A DNA stretch of 64,000 nt from Syntrophaceae bacterium UBA2280 (GTDB taxonomy: Bacteria > Desulfobacterota > Syntrophia > Syntrophales > Smithellaceae). The position numbers and the translations under genes were made by a program. The notes under the pieces were generated by a model. The model was not told the origin of the DNA and searched no databases. It worked only from the letters and a program-made list of their open reading frames with translations. The stretch spans positions 116,360 through 180,359 of the forward strand of contig DDWS01000066.1 in NCBI GenBank assembly GCA_002347685.1, in the 5' to 3' direction. This document shows, in pieces, positions 19,493 to 28,217 of this stretch. How positions within the stretch are numbered: position 1 is the first letter of the stretch; each line of letters starts with the position of its first letter.

Positions 19493-21580
19493 CTACTGGA
19501 AGCGGTAAACCTGCCGGGAGTCGAATTCCTCCTGTTTGCCTTTGTTCCACTGCTTGACCGGGCGCAGATAACCGACCACCCGCGAATAGACTTCGCAGGC
19601 TTCGGCGCAGGTGGGACAGGTGTCGATTTCGCCCTTGATATAACCGTGGGACGGGCAGACGCTGAAGGTCGGCGTGAAGGTCAGATAGGGCAGATGATAG
19701 CCGGTGCAGATTTTGCGCACAAGGGCTTTGACGGCGCCGGGATCGTCCACCCGCTCACCCGCGAAGGTATGGAATACCGTGCCGCCGGTATAGCGCGTCT
19801 GAATCTCATCTTGCAGATCGAGCGCCTCGAAAACATCGTCGGTGTAGTTGACCGGCAGCTGCGTGGAGTTCGTGTAGAATGGCTCCGCGTCTGCTGATTT
19901 GCCGTCGCTGGCCGTAATGATATCCGGATATTTGACCTTGTCGGCACGCGCCAGACGGTAAGAGGTTCCTTCCGCCGGTGTGGATTCCAGGTTGTAGTTA
20001 TTGCCGGTTTCCTTCTGGTAGCCGATCAGGCGCGTTCGCATGAAATCCAGCACTGCTTTGGTAAAGGCCTGTCCTTCGGCCGAGGCGATATTTTTTCCCA
20101 GAAGATTGAGGCAGGCTTCATTCATGCCGACCAGACCGATGGTGGAGAAATGATTTTTCCAGTATTCACCGAACCGCTCCTGAACATTGCGCAGATAGTA
20201 TTTGGTGTAAGGATACAGGTTGCTGTCTGTAAATTTCTCCAGCACCTTGCGTTTGGTCTCGAGGCTGTCCCTAGCGATGTCCATCAGTTTTCCCAATCGC
20301 TCGGTGAAGTCTTTTTTGGATCTGGCCAGATAGCCGATGCGGGGCATGTTGATGGTGATGACGCCGATGGAGCCGGTGAGCGGATTGGAACCAAAAAGCC
20401 CGCCGCCTCTGACTTGCAGCTCACGGTTGTCGATGCGCAACCGGCAGCACATGCTGCGCGCATCTTCGGGATTCATGTCGGAATTGATGAAGTTGGAAAA
20501 ATACGGTACGCCGTATTTCGCGGTCATCTCCCACAGGTCGGTCATGTTCGGGTTGTCCCAGTCGAAATCTTTTGTGACACTGTAGGTGGGAATGGGAAAG
20601 GTGAACACCCTGCCCCTGGCGTCGCCTTCGGCCATCACCTGCAAAAAGGCCTTGTTGAACAAATCGAGCTCTTCCTGAAATTCGCGGTAGGTTTCCTTTT
20701 GGGGCTTGCCTCCGATAATCACAGGCTGGTCGGCGTAGTATTTGGGCACCGTCAGATCGAGCGTGACGTTGGTAAACGGTGTCTGGAAACCGACGCGCGT
20801 GGGAACGTTGATATTGAAAATGAACTCCTGCAGCGCCTGTTTGATTTCCTTGATCGTCAATCCGTCGTAACGGATAAAGGGCGCAAGCAGGGTGTCGAAA
20901 TTGGAAAACGCCTGTGCGCCCGCCGCTTCGCCCTGAAGCGTGTAGAAGAAATTCACCACCTGGCCCAACGCGCTTCTGAGATGCTTGGCGGGTTTGCTCT
21001 CCACTTTCCCGGAAACGCCGCGGAAGCCCTGCAGCAGCACATCATACAAATCCCAACCGACACAATAAACGGAAAGCAGGCTCAAATCGTGAATATGAAA
21101 ATCGCCCTCGTTGTGTGCTTTACGGATTTCCGGTGAATAGATTTCGTTTAGCCAGTAAACCTTGCTGACTTCGGAGGAAATGTAGTTGTTGAGCCCCTGC
21201 AGGGAATAATCCATATTGCTGTTCTCGTTGATCTTCCAGTCCGCTTTTTTCAGGTACTGATCGACGAGATCCACTTCCATTTTGTTGGCGATATCGCGCA
21301 GCCGCGAGTGCTGATCGCGGTAGATAATGTAGGCCTTGGCCGTCTTGCGATAGGGGGATTGCAGAAGAACTTCCTCGACGATATCCTGGATTTCTTCCAC
21401 GGAAAGAATCTTGCCGTTGAAGAGCTGCTCTGCGAGGTTGAGCACCTTGATCGTCAGTTTACGCGCCTCCTTCATATCAAATTCATCCGTGGCCGCGCCG
21501 GCTTTGGCAATGGCGTGGGTGATTTTTTCGGCATTGAACTTAACCTGGCGACCGTCGCGCTTGCGGATCTTGTTATTCAT
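19493..21580 (-). CDS. nrdD: Anaerobic ribonucleoside-triphosphate reductase
   Basis: Class III ribonucleotide reductase making dNTPs without oxygen. About 695 residues: an N-terminal ATP-cone (RKRDGRQVKFNAEKI), the ten-stranded catalytic barrel (MCCRLRI, NMPRIGYLARS), a C-terminal zinc site (CPSHG and CPTCAEAC) and the glycyl-radical site in SRVVGYLRP about 26 residues from the end. ATG 21580 is chosen because GGGGGAGGGG precedes it; the longer frame to 21610 lacks one. Promoter with two NrdR boxes lies upstream. nrdG is separated by an IscB element, which may reduce its co-expression. Confidence 0.97.
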   Translation of the reverse strand: MNNKIRKRDGRQVKFNAEKITHAIAKAGAATDEFDMKEARKLTIKVLNLAEQLFNGKILSVEEIQDIVEEVLLQSPYRKTAKAYIIYRDQHSRLRDIANKMEVDLVDQYLKKADWKINENSNMDYSLQGLNNYISSEVSKVYWLNEIYSPEIRKAHNEGDFHIHDLSLLSVYCVGWDLYDVLLQGFRGVSGKVESKPAKHLRSALGQVVNFFYTLQGEAAGAQAFSNFDTLLAPFIRYDGLTIKEIKQALQEFIFNINVPTRVGFQTPFTNVTLDLTVPKYYADQPVIIGGKPQKETYREFQEELDLFNKAFLQVMAEGDARGRVFTFPIPTYSVTKDFDWDNPNMTDLWEMTAKYGVPYFSNFINSDMNPEDARSMCCRLRIDNRELQVRGGGLFGSNPLTGSIGVITINMPRIGYLARSKKDFTERLGKLMDIARDSLETKRKVLEKFTDSNLYPYTKYYLRNVQERFGEYWKNHFSTIGLVGMNEACLNLLGKNIASAEGQAFTKAVLDFMRTRLIGYQKETGNNYNLESTPAEGTSYRLARADKVKYPDIITASDGKSADAEPFYTNSTQLPVNYTDDVFEALDLQDEIQTRYTGGTVFHTFAGERVDDPGAVKALVRKICTGYHLPYLTFTPTFSVCPSHGYIKGEIDTCPTCAEACEVYSRVVGYLRPVKQWNKGKQEEFDSRQVYRFQ

Positions 21581-21641
21581 GAAGCCCCTCCCCCAAGAAG
21601 CAGTTTGCATTAATGTTTTCGAAAATAGAAAGTCAGCCCCA

Positions 21642-21696
21642 AACCCTATATATTGGGGTTGGCGGGAATATTACCACTACATATAGTCAGGATCAA
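21642..21696 (-). promoter_or_regulatory. nrdD promoter with two NrdR boxes
   Basis: Minus-strand TTGATC (21696-21691), a 17-base spacer and TAATAT (21673-21668). Two AT-centred palindromic boxes flank the -10: ACTACATATAGT (21676-21687, in the spacer) and AACCCTATATATTGGGGTT (21642-21660). Their centres are 31 bases apart, three helical turns, the spacing expected for NrdR, the Zn/ATP-cone repressor of ribonucleotide reductases. The repressor gene is not in the window. Confidence 0.75.
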
Positions 21697-21798
21697 GAAA
21701 TAAATGGCTTTTATGAAAAATAACCGCCGGTCATTTCAGGTTGCAATTTTTCTGCGGCCGGTTTATGGTCGAGCCATCAAATAAAAGGACAACCGTTT

Positions 21799-22422
21799 TT
21801 GGATATTGATTCGGAAAAAGTTAAGAATGTTAAAGGTTTTTTAGATGAGGCTGAAGCCACTCGCCTCTATGAGCTGGCAACTGATGCCGCCCGCCTGGGA
21901 CCGTGCCTGGAAATCGGCAGCTATTGCGGAAAATCCGCCATTTTTCTCGGCACGGCTTGCAGAAAAATGAACACTGTACTGTTTTCCGTCGATCACCATT
22001 CAGGTTCCGAGGAACAGCAGCCCGGCGAGGAATATTACGATCCCGATTTGCTGGACCCGGCCACAGGCAGAATTGACACATTCAGGTTATTTCGCAAAAC
22101 GATCCGGGATTTTGACCTGGAAAATACGGTGGCGCCGGTCATCGGGCGTTCGGATATTCTGGGACGCGTTTGGAACACGCCGCTGGGCCTTCTTTTCATT
22201 GACGGCAGCCACGCCTATGATTCCGTTTTGAGCGATTACGACCTCTGGGCAAAGCACGTCGTGCCGGGCGGCTATCTTGTCTTTCACGACATCTTCCCCG
22301 ATCCTGCCTGCGGCGGTCAGGCACCCTACCTTGTTTATCAAAAGGCTGCTGCCACAGGATTGTATGATGTCCTGCCGCTTTTCAAATCACTGGGCGTATT
22401 GAAACGCAAAGCGTTATCATAA
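21799..22422 (+). CDS. Class I SAM-dependent methyltransferase (Methyltransf_24 type)
   Basis: About 207 residues with a Rossmann-like methyltransferase fold: motif I LEIGSYCGKSAIFLG, acidic SVDHH, then LLFIDGSHAYDSVLSDYDLW and GGYLVFHDIFP, the pattern of the Methyltransf_24 group often found with sugar or cephalosporin hydroxylase-like proteins. It starts with TTG at 21799 after AAAAGGAC; no ATG is nearby in frame. Divergent from nrdD. Substrate unknown. Confidence 0.85.
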   Translation: MDIDSEKVKNVKGFLDEAEATRLYELATDAARLGPCLEIGSYCGKSAIFLGTACRKMNTVLFSVDHHSGSEEQQPGEEYYDPDLLDPATGRIDTFRLFRKTIRDFDLENTVAPVIGRSDILGRVWNTPLGLLFIDGSHAYDSVLSDYDLWAKHVVPGGYLVFHDIFPDPACGGQAPYLVYQKAAATGLYDVLPLFKSLGVLKRKALS

Positions 22423-22500
22423 ATACATCGAACCCAGCCTGCATGCGGCTTTATCAAAAATGATTTTCATAAGCGGTGTATTGCGCACCCAAAATGTTTT

Positions 22501-23034
22501 TTATTTTAAAACGTCGAGTGTTCCGTCGAGCTCTTCGGCAACATCCCTGTTGCAGGACCGGCAGCGCTTCGCCCCCCGGAAAAGCGGTTTTCCGCAATCC
22601 GGACAATGATAACGTTCCAGTTCCGCCCGCGCCCATTCCACGGAGCCTTCCTCATCCCCGAGTTTCGCAACCTTATCGCGCCACAGGGGAATTGTCCTCT
22701 TCATGACCCGCAAACCGGTGGCCAGGCCGAAACCATTGATCATGTCGCACGGCCACTTCTCGCATTGGTGGCAGGAATAAAAACCCTTGCCGCGCACACA
22801 GTCCCGGATAGAACACATCTTGCAATATCCGTAGAGCATCTCCGGCGGATCGGGCTGCATGCAGCCGCGGCATGCGGTTTCCTCCGGCTTGGTTCCATAG
22901 AGGTTCCCCATGACCTCCCTGAACTTCTTGTTTTCGTCCCTCGTCGCAATGTAGACGCCGCAGGCGCCGCAATAAAGACCGCATGGCGCCATCAACTTCC
23001 GGTCGCGTATCTCTTCTTCTTTCCACCCTTCCAT
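22501..23034 (-). CDS. DUF3795 family Cys-rich protein
   Basis: A 177-residue protein with many cysteines in the DUF3795 pattern: APCGLYCGACGVYIA, ACRGCM, YCKMCSIRDCV and SCHQCEKWPC. A second zinc-ribbon-like part at the C terminus has CPDCG and CRSCNRD. Cysteines suggest metal or cluster binding; the function of DUF3795 proteins is unknown. A nitronate-monooxygenase-like gene lies upstream on the same strand, 48 bases away. Confidence 0.85.
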   Translation of the reverse strand: MEGWKEEEIRDRKLMAPCGLYCGACGVYIATRDENKKFREVMGNLYGTKPEETACRGCMQPDPPEMLYGYCKMCSIRDCVRGKGFYSCHQCEKWPCDMINGFGLATGLRVMKRTIPLWRDKVAKLGDEEGSVEWARAELERYHCPDCGKPLFRGAKRCRSCNRDVAEELDGTLDVLK

Positions 23035-23082
23035 ATATCCGCCTCCCCAACAGGTCTGTATAAAATAAGAATTGAGTCTATA

Positions 23083-23973
23083 TCAGGAAACCATCTCCTC
23101 AATGATTGCCTTCACCGGCAAAATATGGCTGATCCGCGCGCTGACCTGGCCTGCGCCGAACGCGGCGCGCTCATAATTGCCTGTCGCCGCGGGGTTGCGA
23201 TCCAGTTCAGCCGCGATGTTTTTCACATCGGGGTCGGCCATTTTCTGCTTGATCCAGGGGGTAAGGAGTATCCTTTCCGCCGTTCGCATGCTGCCGGAAG
23301 GGATCAAATCAGTTCCGCCGTCCGGACATTCAACAATGGCCTTTTTCCACTGCTCTGAAACAGGGCTCTCGCTGGAGGCCAGAAATCTCGTGCCTACCTG
23401 TACACCCTGGGCACCCAGGGCAAATGCCGCCTTATAGCCCCGCGAATCCGAGATGCCCCCCGCAGCCACAACCGGCACTTTCACGTGATCGCAAACCAGC
23501 GGGACAAGCACCATCGTTGATGATTCGGAATTCAGTGAACGAAGACCTCCGGCTTCCGAACCGACCACCACCAGTGCGTCTGCGCCGGCGGTTACGGCAC
23601 GTATCGCGTGCTGGAGGGCTAGAATCACATGAATGCCTTTCATGCCGAGATCATGAATGAGCGGATAGATATCCTTCGGAGACCCCACGGATGTGGTAAC
23701 CGTTTTCACACCCGCGCCCGCCAGTGTTTCCAGAATTTTTTCATTGTGCGGATTAATCAGCATGATGTTGGCCCCGAAAGGCTTATCGGTCAGCTTGCGA
23801 ACTTCATCCACGAGTTTTTTTACCTCGTCCGGATGACTGATAAAACCCAGTGCCAGCATTCCGAAAGCGCCAGCTTCAGAAACGGCGGCAACCATTTCAG
23901 GGCTGTTGAACGTCCCGATGGGACCTTGAATGACAGGGTAACGACAACCCAGTATTTCGATCAATTCTGACAT
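23083..23973 (-). CDS. Nitronate monooxygenase/enoyl reductase-like FMN enzyme
   Basis: TIM-barrel flavin enzyme of the 2-nitropropane dioxygenase group, 296 residues. It starts MSELIEILGCRYPVIQGPIG, with the flavin-contacting segments VVGSEAGG, VVAAGGISD and GAQGVQVGTRFLAS. AAGGAGG precedes ATG 23973; an upstream extension to 24075 has no support. Members include nitronate monooxygenases, FabK-like enoyl-ACP reductases and trans-2-decenoyl isomerase-like proteins; I cannot say which applies. Confidence 0.88.
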   Translation of the reverse strand: MSELIEILGCRYPVIQGPIGTFNSPEMVAAVSEAGAFGMLALGFISHPDEVKKLVDEVRKLTDKPFGANIMLINPHNEKILETLAGAGVKTVTTSVGSPKDIYPLIHDLGMKGIHVILALQHAIRAVTAGADALVVVGSEAGGLRSLNSESSTMVLVPLVCDHVKVPVVAAGGISDSRGYKAAFALGAQGVQVGTRFLASSESPVSEQWKKAIVECPDGGTDLIPSGSMRTAERILLTPWIKQKMADPDVKNIAAELDRNPAATGNYERAAFGAGQVSARISHILPVKAIIEEMVS

Positions 23974-24099
23974 ATCCGTAACCTCCTTTTGGTTAGAGCG
24001 ACTATAAGAATTGCAGTTTTGCATGTCAAGGAATTCCTGACCGCAAACGGTTTGGCACGCAACCGGCGTAAGCATGGGCAGCTTCCAGGCTGCACCCTG

Positions 24100-24960
24100 T
24101 CATGGCGGGGCCGCGCATTCGTCTGATTCATCCAGGCGGCATACACGATGCTTCCCGGTAAGCGGACAGGGCCACTCCAGTTCATACGCCATAAGCCTCA
24201 TGGGTTTGCCGTCCTTGTTGGCCCGGCCGTACCGGGGATCGCCCATGACCGGGTGTCCGACTCCTGCCAGATGACGCCGGATCTGATGCAGCCTGCCGGT
24301 TTCGATGACGACTTGCAGCGTGGAGGTGTTCGTTTCAATATGGCGCGAGATCACGATGAAACGGCTTACCGCCTCCTTGCCGTCAAGAGGATCATCGATG
24401 ATGCCTTCATTGGCGTCCGGCATTCCGGATACTTCCGCGCGATAGCGCTTGATGACGAGATGATCCTGAAACAGTTTGGAAAGCTTCGCGGCAACCTGCT
24501 TCGAGTGGGCCACCATGATAAGGCCCCGGGCTTCCCGATCCAGCCGATGGACAGGATACACCTCGCGGCGCGGATTGAAAAACGCCTCCACCTGCCGCAG
24601 AAGCGATCCATGATCTCCGTAATCCGTGCCCTGAGTCAGAAGATTTGCGGGTTTAAACCAGACGCTGTAATGTTTGAAATCCTTCAGACACAGCGCGGGC
24701 GGAGCCTCCACTGAAAGAACTTTCGGGTCATAGTACATCTCGACGGTATCGTTTCTTTTCAGCGTGAAAGTGGCTTTTCTAAGCCGGACACGGCCGGAGC
24801 CTTTGCGGACAAGCCACACGGCGCCTTTGTTCATGGCATCCTTCACACGGGCCTTGGAAAGCCCCGTACGCGACGCGATATAATCACATGCCTGTGGCGA
24901 TGCGTTATCGTTTAAGGTTTCAACGAAACTGAATCTGGCGGGCAAGGATGAAATCTGCAT
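24100..24960 (-). CDS. RluA family pseudouridine synthase
   Basis: RNA pseudouridine synthase of 286 residues. The catalytic Asp is in VHRLDREARG, and the family motif ETGRLHQIRRHLAGVGHPVMGDPRYG follows. The N terminus has an S4-like part (LSKARVKDAMNKGAVWLVRKG). It could act on 23S rRNA or tRNA; the specific site is not predictable here. It ends 127 bases before the nitronate monooxygenase-like start. Confidence 0.93.
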   Translation of the reverse strand: MQISSLPARFSFVETLNDNASPQACDYIASRTGLSKARVKDAMNKGAVWLVRKGSGRVRLRKATFTLKRNDTVEMYYDPKVLSVEAPPALCLKDFKHYSVWFKPANLLTQGTDYGDHGSLLRQVEAFFNPRREVYPVHRLDREARGLIMVAHSKQVAAKLSKLFQDHLVIKRYRAEVSGMPDANEGIIDDPLDGKEAVSRFIVISRHIETNTSTLQVVIETGRLHQIRRHLAGVGHPVMGDPRYGRANKDGKPMRLMAYELEWPCPLTGKHRVCRLDESDECAAPP

Positions 24961-24996
24961 ATTTTTTTACAAGCACCCAAAATTCATATCACCGTC

Positions 24997-25791
24997 TTAC
25001 ACCTCACCCGTCTTCAAATGCGCCGGACTGCCGTGAACACGACCGCCGTCGATCACCAGTGTTTCACCCGTCACGTAGCTTCCTGCTTCCGAGGCGAGAA
25101 AAACGACCGCTCCGGCTATCTCTTCCGGCTCGCCCAATCGTATCATGGGAATCGACTCGAGGGCCTTTTCGTTGACATCCGGATCTTTCCACAGGGCTTC
25201 GCTAAGCCTCGTCTTGATGATCCCCGGCGCAATGGCGTTGACCCGGATATTGAACTGCCCCCATTCCTTGGCCATCACCTGGGTGAGCATGACCAGCGCG
25301 GCCTTGCTCACGCAATACACGCCCAGTTCTCCTGCGCGAATACCGCCGATGGAAGAGATGTTGATAATGCAGCCGCTCTTCTGTTCCCGCATGATCCTGG
25401 CCGCCATCTGACTTAGAAATAAAATCCCCTTGAGATTGACATTCATCGTGACATCATAGGTTTTTTCATCCTGATCAATCAGTGGGCCATAATAGGGGTT
25501 GGTGCCCGCGTTATTAAGCAGGATGTCAAGCCTGCCGAATTCTTTCATTATCCGGTCGATCAACATTTTAGAATCTTCCATTTTACCGTTGTGTGCCGCG
25601 ACGGCCATCGAGCGAACACCACGGGCCCTGATTTCTTCGGCAACCGGGTCCAAATCGGCAATTTTACGGCTGCTGACTACCACATGGGCGCCCGCATCGG
25701 CCATCGCCAGGGCGCTGGCCTTCCCGATTCCGCGGCTTCCGCCTGTCACAAGGGCCACTTTCCCTTCCAGGGAAAACTGAGATAAATTCAT
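24997..25791 (-). CDS. SDR family oxidoreductase
   Basis: Short-chain dehydrogenase of 264 residues with GGSRGIG, NNAGTNPYYG, SSIGG and the catalytic YCVSK. NPYYG and the A-P-G-I-I-K-T segment are common in acyl-CoA/3-ketoacyl-related or glucose dehydrogenase-like SDRs; substrate unknown. The gene lies just downstream of a small membrane protein gene (12 bases), and upstream of the pseudouridine synthase. Confidence 0.9.
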   Translation of the reverse strand: MNLSQFSLEGKVALVTGGSRGIGKASALAMADAGAHVVVSSRKIADLDPVAEEIRARGVRSMAVAAHNGKMEDSKMLIDRIMKEFGRLDILLNNAGTNPYYGPLIDQDEKTYDVTMNVNLKGILFLSQMAARIMREQKSGCIINISSIGGIRAGELGVYCVSKAALVMLTQVMAKEWGQFNIRVNAIAPGIIKTRLSEALWKDPDVNEKALESIPMIRLGEPEEIAGAVVFLASEAGSYVTGETLVIDGGRVHGSPAHLKTGEV

Positions 25792-25803
25792 AAATAACTC
25801 CTT

Positions 25804-26100
25804 TCATCGTCGATATTTTTTATAGCCGAACCACACCCAGACGCCGCCCCAGAAAGCGACGGCCGGCATCATGCTGACGGAGAAAATCAACAGTGCATTT
25901 TCCTGCCATGGTTTCAAATAAACAACAAAACCCGCTATCCACAAAAAAGTGATGACAATAGCCAGACGCATCCAGCCCGGAAGATACGAGGACAAAACGC
26001 GATAACGGGGTACGGGCTCTGGCTCAGGTTTGCGGCCCAGCCACCGGGGAAGAAAAAATACCGCCACTGCAACTGCCGCCACCACCAGAATTTCCTGCAT
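25804..26100 (-). CDS. Small membrane protein
   Basis: A 98-residue protein with three hydrophobic helices (about residues 3-18, 46-63 and 70-91) separated by a Pro/Arg-rich loop. No family recognised. It starts with ATG at 26100 and ends 12 bases before the SDR gene, so the pair is probably co-transcribed. Confidence 0.65.
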   Translation of the reverse strand: MQEILVVAAVAVAVFFLPRWLGRKPEPEPVPRYRVLSSYLPGWMRLAIVITFLWIAGFVVYLKPWQENALLIFSVSMMPAVAFWGGVWVWFGYKKYRR

Positions 26101-26278
26101 ACCCGCTCCTCATCGAAAATATAATTCAGCCGCCTGCCTGCAATGCTTCACGCATGGCGACCGGATGGCTATAGCATATTTTTTTCAATAAACCTATACA
26201 GTCAAGTACCCGGAGAAACAACGAACCTTTCCCGGCAATTGACAATCCGCTCATGAATCTGGTATCGGGAACCTTCAT

Positions 26279-27070
26279 ATGTTAGAAAGATGTGCAAAGC
26301 GACCCGGATGGAAAACGCAAAAGCGCGCAATGAAACAGTATCCTTTCCCGGATAAAGGTTCTTACCGGCTCATGCAGATGGATCACCCCGACATTCCTGT
26401 AAGGATTTTAACCGCCGTTCGCGACAGCCGCTGGCTGTGGGACACTATGGGGCCAATCTATAACGAGCGCATCTTTGACGCCATTGGTGAACTCTACAAC
26501 GATGTCGTCCGGAACCTGCATGTATCGGGGCCCGCTCGCATCCTCGACGCCGGGGCTGGTCGGGGGTATATTTCGCTCATGCTGGCCGCCAATAATCCAC
26601 AGGCTATGATAACGGGTATCGACTACTCTTCCATGCAGGTGCGCGCGGCAAAGAAATTCCTTGCGCAAAGAAAGATTATCAACTGCGCTTTCTTCACAGA
26701 CAATGTCATGAACCTGCGGTTTCAGGACACGCTGTTTGACGCGGCCGTAAGCATCGGATCCATCAAACACTGGCCGGACGGCCCGCGGGGATTGAAGGAA
26801 ATTCATCGCGTCCTCAAACCCGGCGGACAGCTGGTCGTTTCAGAAACCGACCGTGAGGTGTCTGACGAAGCCCTGTGGAAGTTTATCCGCCGCTTCCGCG
26901 TATGGTTTATCCCCAACCGCCTGCTCTTTTGGGGTTTGCGCCATGTGATCTTTGGACAGAGCTATTCGGAGCGCACGCTTAAAGCCTGCGTCGAACAGGC
27001 CGGGTTTCGCGATATTGAATGCCGGCGTGTGGCAGATTGTCCCTATGTGATCGTAAGTGCTAAAAGGTGA
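26279..27070 (+). CDS. Class I SAM-dependent methyltransferase
   Basis: Methyltransferase of up to 263 residues with motif I ILDAGAGRGYISLML, acidic TGIDYS, FDAAVSIGSIKHW and the post-motif LKPGGQLVVSE, as in UbiE/COQ5-like enzymes. Homology begins around residue 50, so a later start (Met32 or Met34) is possible. It overlaps or abuts the PfkB kinase gene, which suggests they are expressed together. Substrate unknown. Confidence 0.85.
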   Translation: MLERCAKRPGWKTQKRAMKQYPFPDKGSYRLMQMDHPDIPVRILTAVRDSRWLWDTMGPIYNERIFDAIGELYNDVVRNLHVSGPARILDAGAGRGYISLMLAANNPQAMITGIDYSSMQVRAAKKFLAQRKIINCAFFTDNVMNLRFQDTLFDAAVSIGSIKHWPDGPRGLKEIHRVLKPGGQLVVSETDREVSDEALWKFIRRFRVWFIPNRLLFWGLRHVIFGQSYSERTLKACVEQAGFRDIECRRVADCPYVIVSAKR

Positions 27071-27119
27071 CGTACGGCAGTCTGTCGCGCCGGAAATATT
27101 CGAAAGGATACCCCCTCTT

Positions 27120-28016
27120 GTGAACACAAATGCCCCTCTCATTTTCGGCCTGGGTCAATGCGCGCTGGATCACATCGGCATCATTGATGTTTATCCCCCG
27201 GCGGACGTAAAATGCGAGTTTTCCAACCTGGTCATTCAAGGCGGTGGCCCCGTCGCCACGGCACTGGTGGCATTGAAACGCTGGGGGCTGGACTGTTACA
27301 TGGCCGGTGTCACAGGCGACGATGATTTTGCAGATCGAATCACCGAATCCCTGGCCATTGAAGGCATCGACATCCGCGGCATTCGGAAACGCAACCATCA
27401 GCGCTCGCAGATCGCCTTCATCATGAGCGAACCTGAAACCGCCCGCCGTACAATCTTTTGGCAAAGACCAACCGGAAGCCCCCTGGCCCCGGAAGAAATC
27501 GATGAGGCCACGCTTCTGAAAAGCGCCGCCCTTCATACGGACGGGCTTTTTGCTGAAGCATCACTTTATGCCTGCCGCAAAGCAAAATACGCCGGCACTC
27601 CCGTTATCGTGGACGCGGGAACGCTGCGCGACGGAATGCTCAAGCTCGCCTTGTTCAGCGACTGCTATATCACCTCTGAAGCTTTTTCAAACGCGTTGGC
27701 TGAAACACCCGAGGATACCTGCCGGATACTGGCGGGGATGGGTGTGCGTATTCCCGGCGTTACGTTGGGCCGGGAAGGATATGTTGCGCTCGTCGACGGC
27801 CGTCTGATTCGCAAAGAAGCCTATGCGGCAAAGGCCATTGACACGACCGGCTGCGGCGACGTTTTTCACGCGGGTGTCACCTACGGCATCACACAGGGGT
27901 GGAGCGCGGAACAATCCCTGGACCTCGGCGCATGGGCCGCATCCCTCGTCAGCACGCAAATGGGCGGCAGGCAGAGCATACCGGATCAGCATCAGGTGCA
28001 AACCCGATATGCCTGA
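27120..28016 (+). CDS. PfkB family sugar/nucleoside kinase
   Basis: Ribokinase-superfamily carbohydrate kinase, 298 residues from GTG 27120 (GAAAGGA is 11 bases upstream); an alternative GTG at 27057 overlaps the preceding gene. Hallmarks: N-terminal GLGQCALDHIG, the GGGPVATALVALKRWG substrate motif, and the C-terminal DTTGCGDVFHAGV with the catalytic Asp. The substrate is not predictable. It lies directly after a methyltransferase gene. Confidence 0.92.
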   Translation: MNTNAPLIFGLGQCALDHIGIIDVYPPADVKCEFSNLVIQGGGPVATALVALKRWGLDCYMAGVTGDDDFADRITESLAIEGIDIRGIRKRNHQRSQIAFIMSEPETARRTIFWQRPTGSPLAPEEIDEATLLKSAALHTDGLFAEASLYACRKAKYAGTPVIVDAGTLRDGMLKLALFSDCYITSEAFSNALAETPEDTCRILAGMGVRIPGVTLGREGYVALVDGRLIRKEAYAAKAIDTTGCGDVFHAGVTYGITQGWSAEQSLDLGAWAASLVSTQMGGRQSIPDQHQVQTRYA

Positions 28017-28217
28017 GGTCTTGCGTAGCGCGCTTCCTACCGTAAAGAACCCTACACATATTTTCGGCTGTCCGCTTCAGCGCCGGCGTCCTTCTCTTTC
28101 ATTATTCGCAACAAATCCAGTTCATTACGATTCTGGCGGCAACATCAATCTTTGGCATGCTCAGTGCTTTACGAATCGCCGCTATCTTTTATTTTTCAGG
28201 AGGAACATCTAAACGAT

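Noticed and set aside
20150..21136. 328-codon frame opposite nrdD
   Set aside because: Antisense shadow of nrdD, no family similarity.
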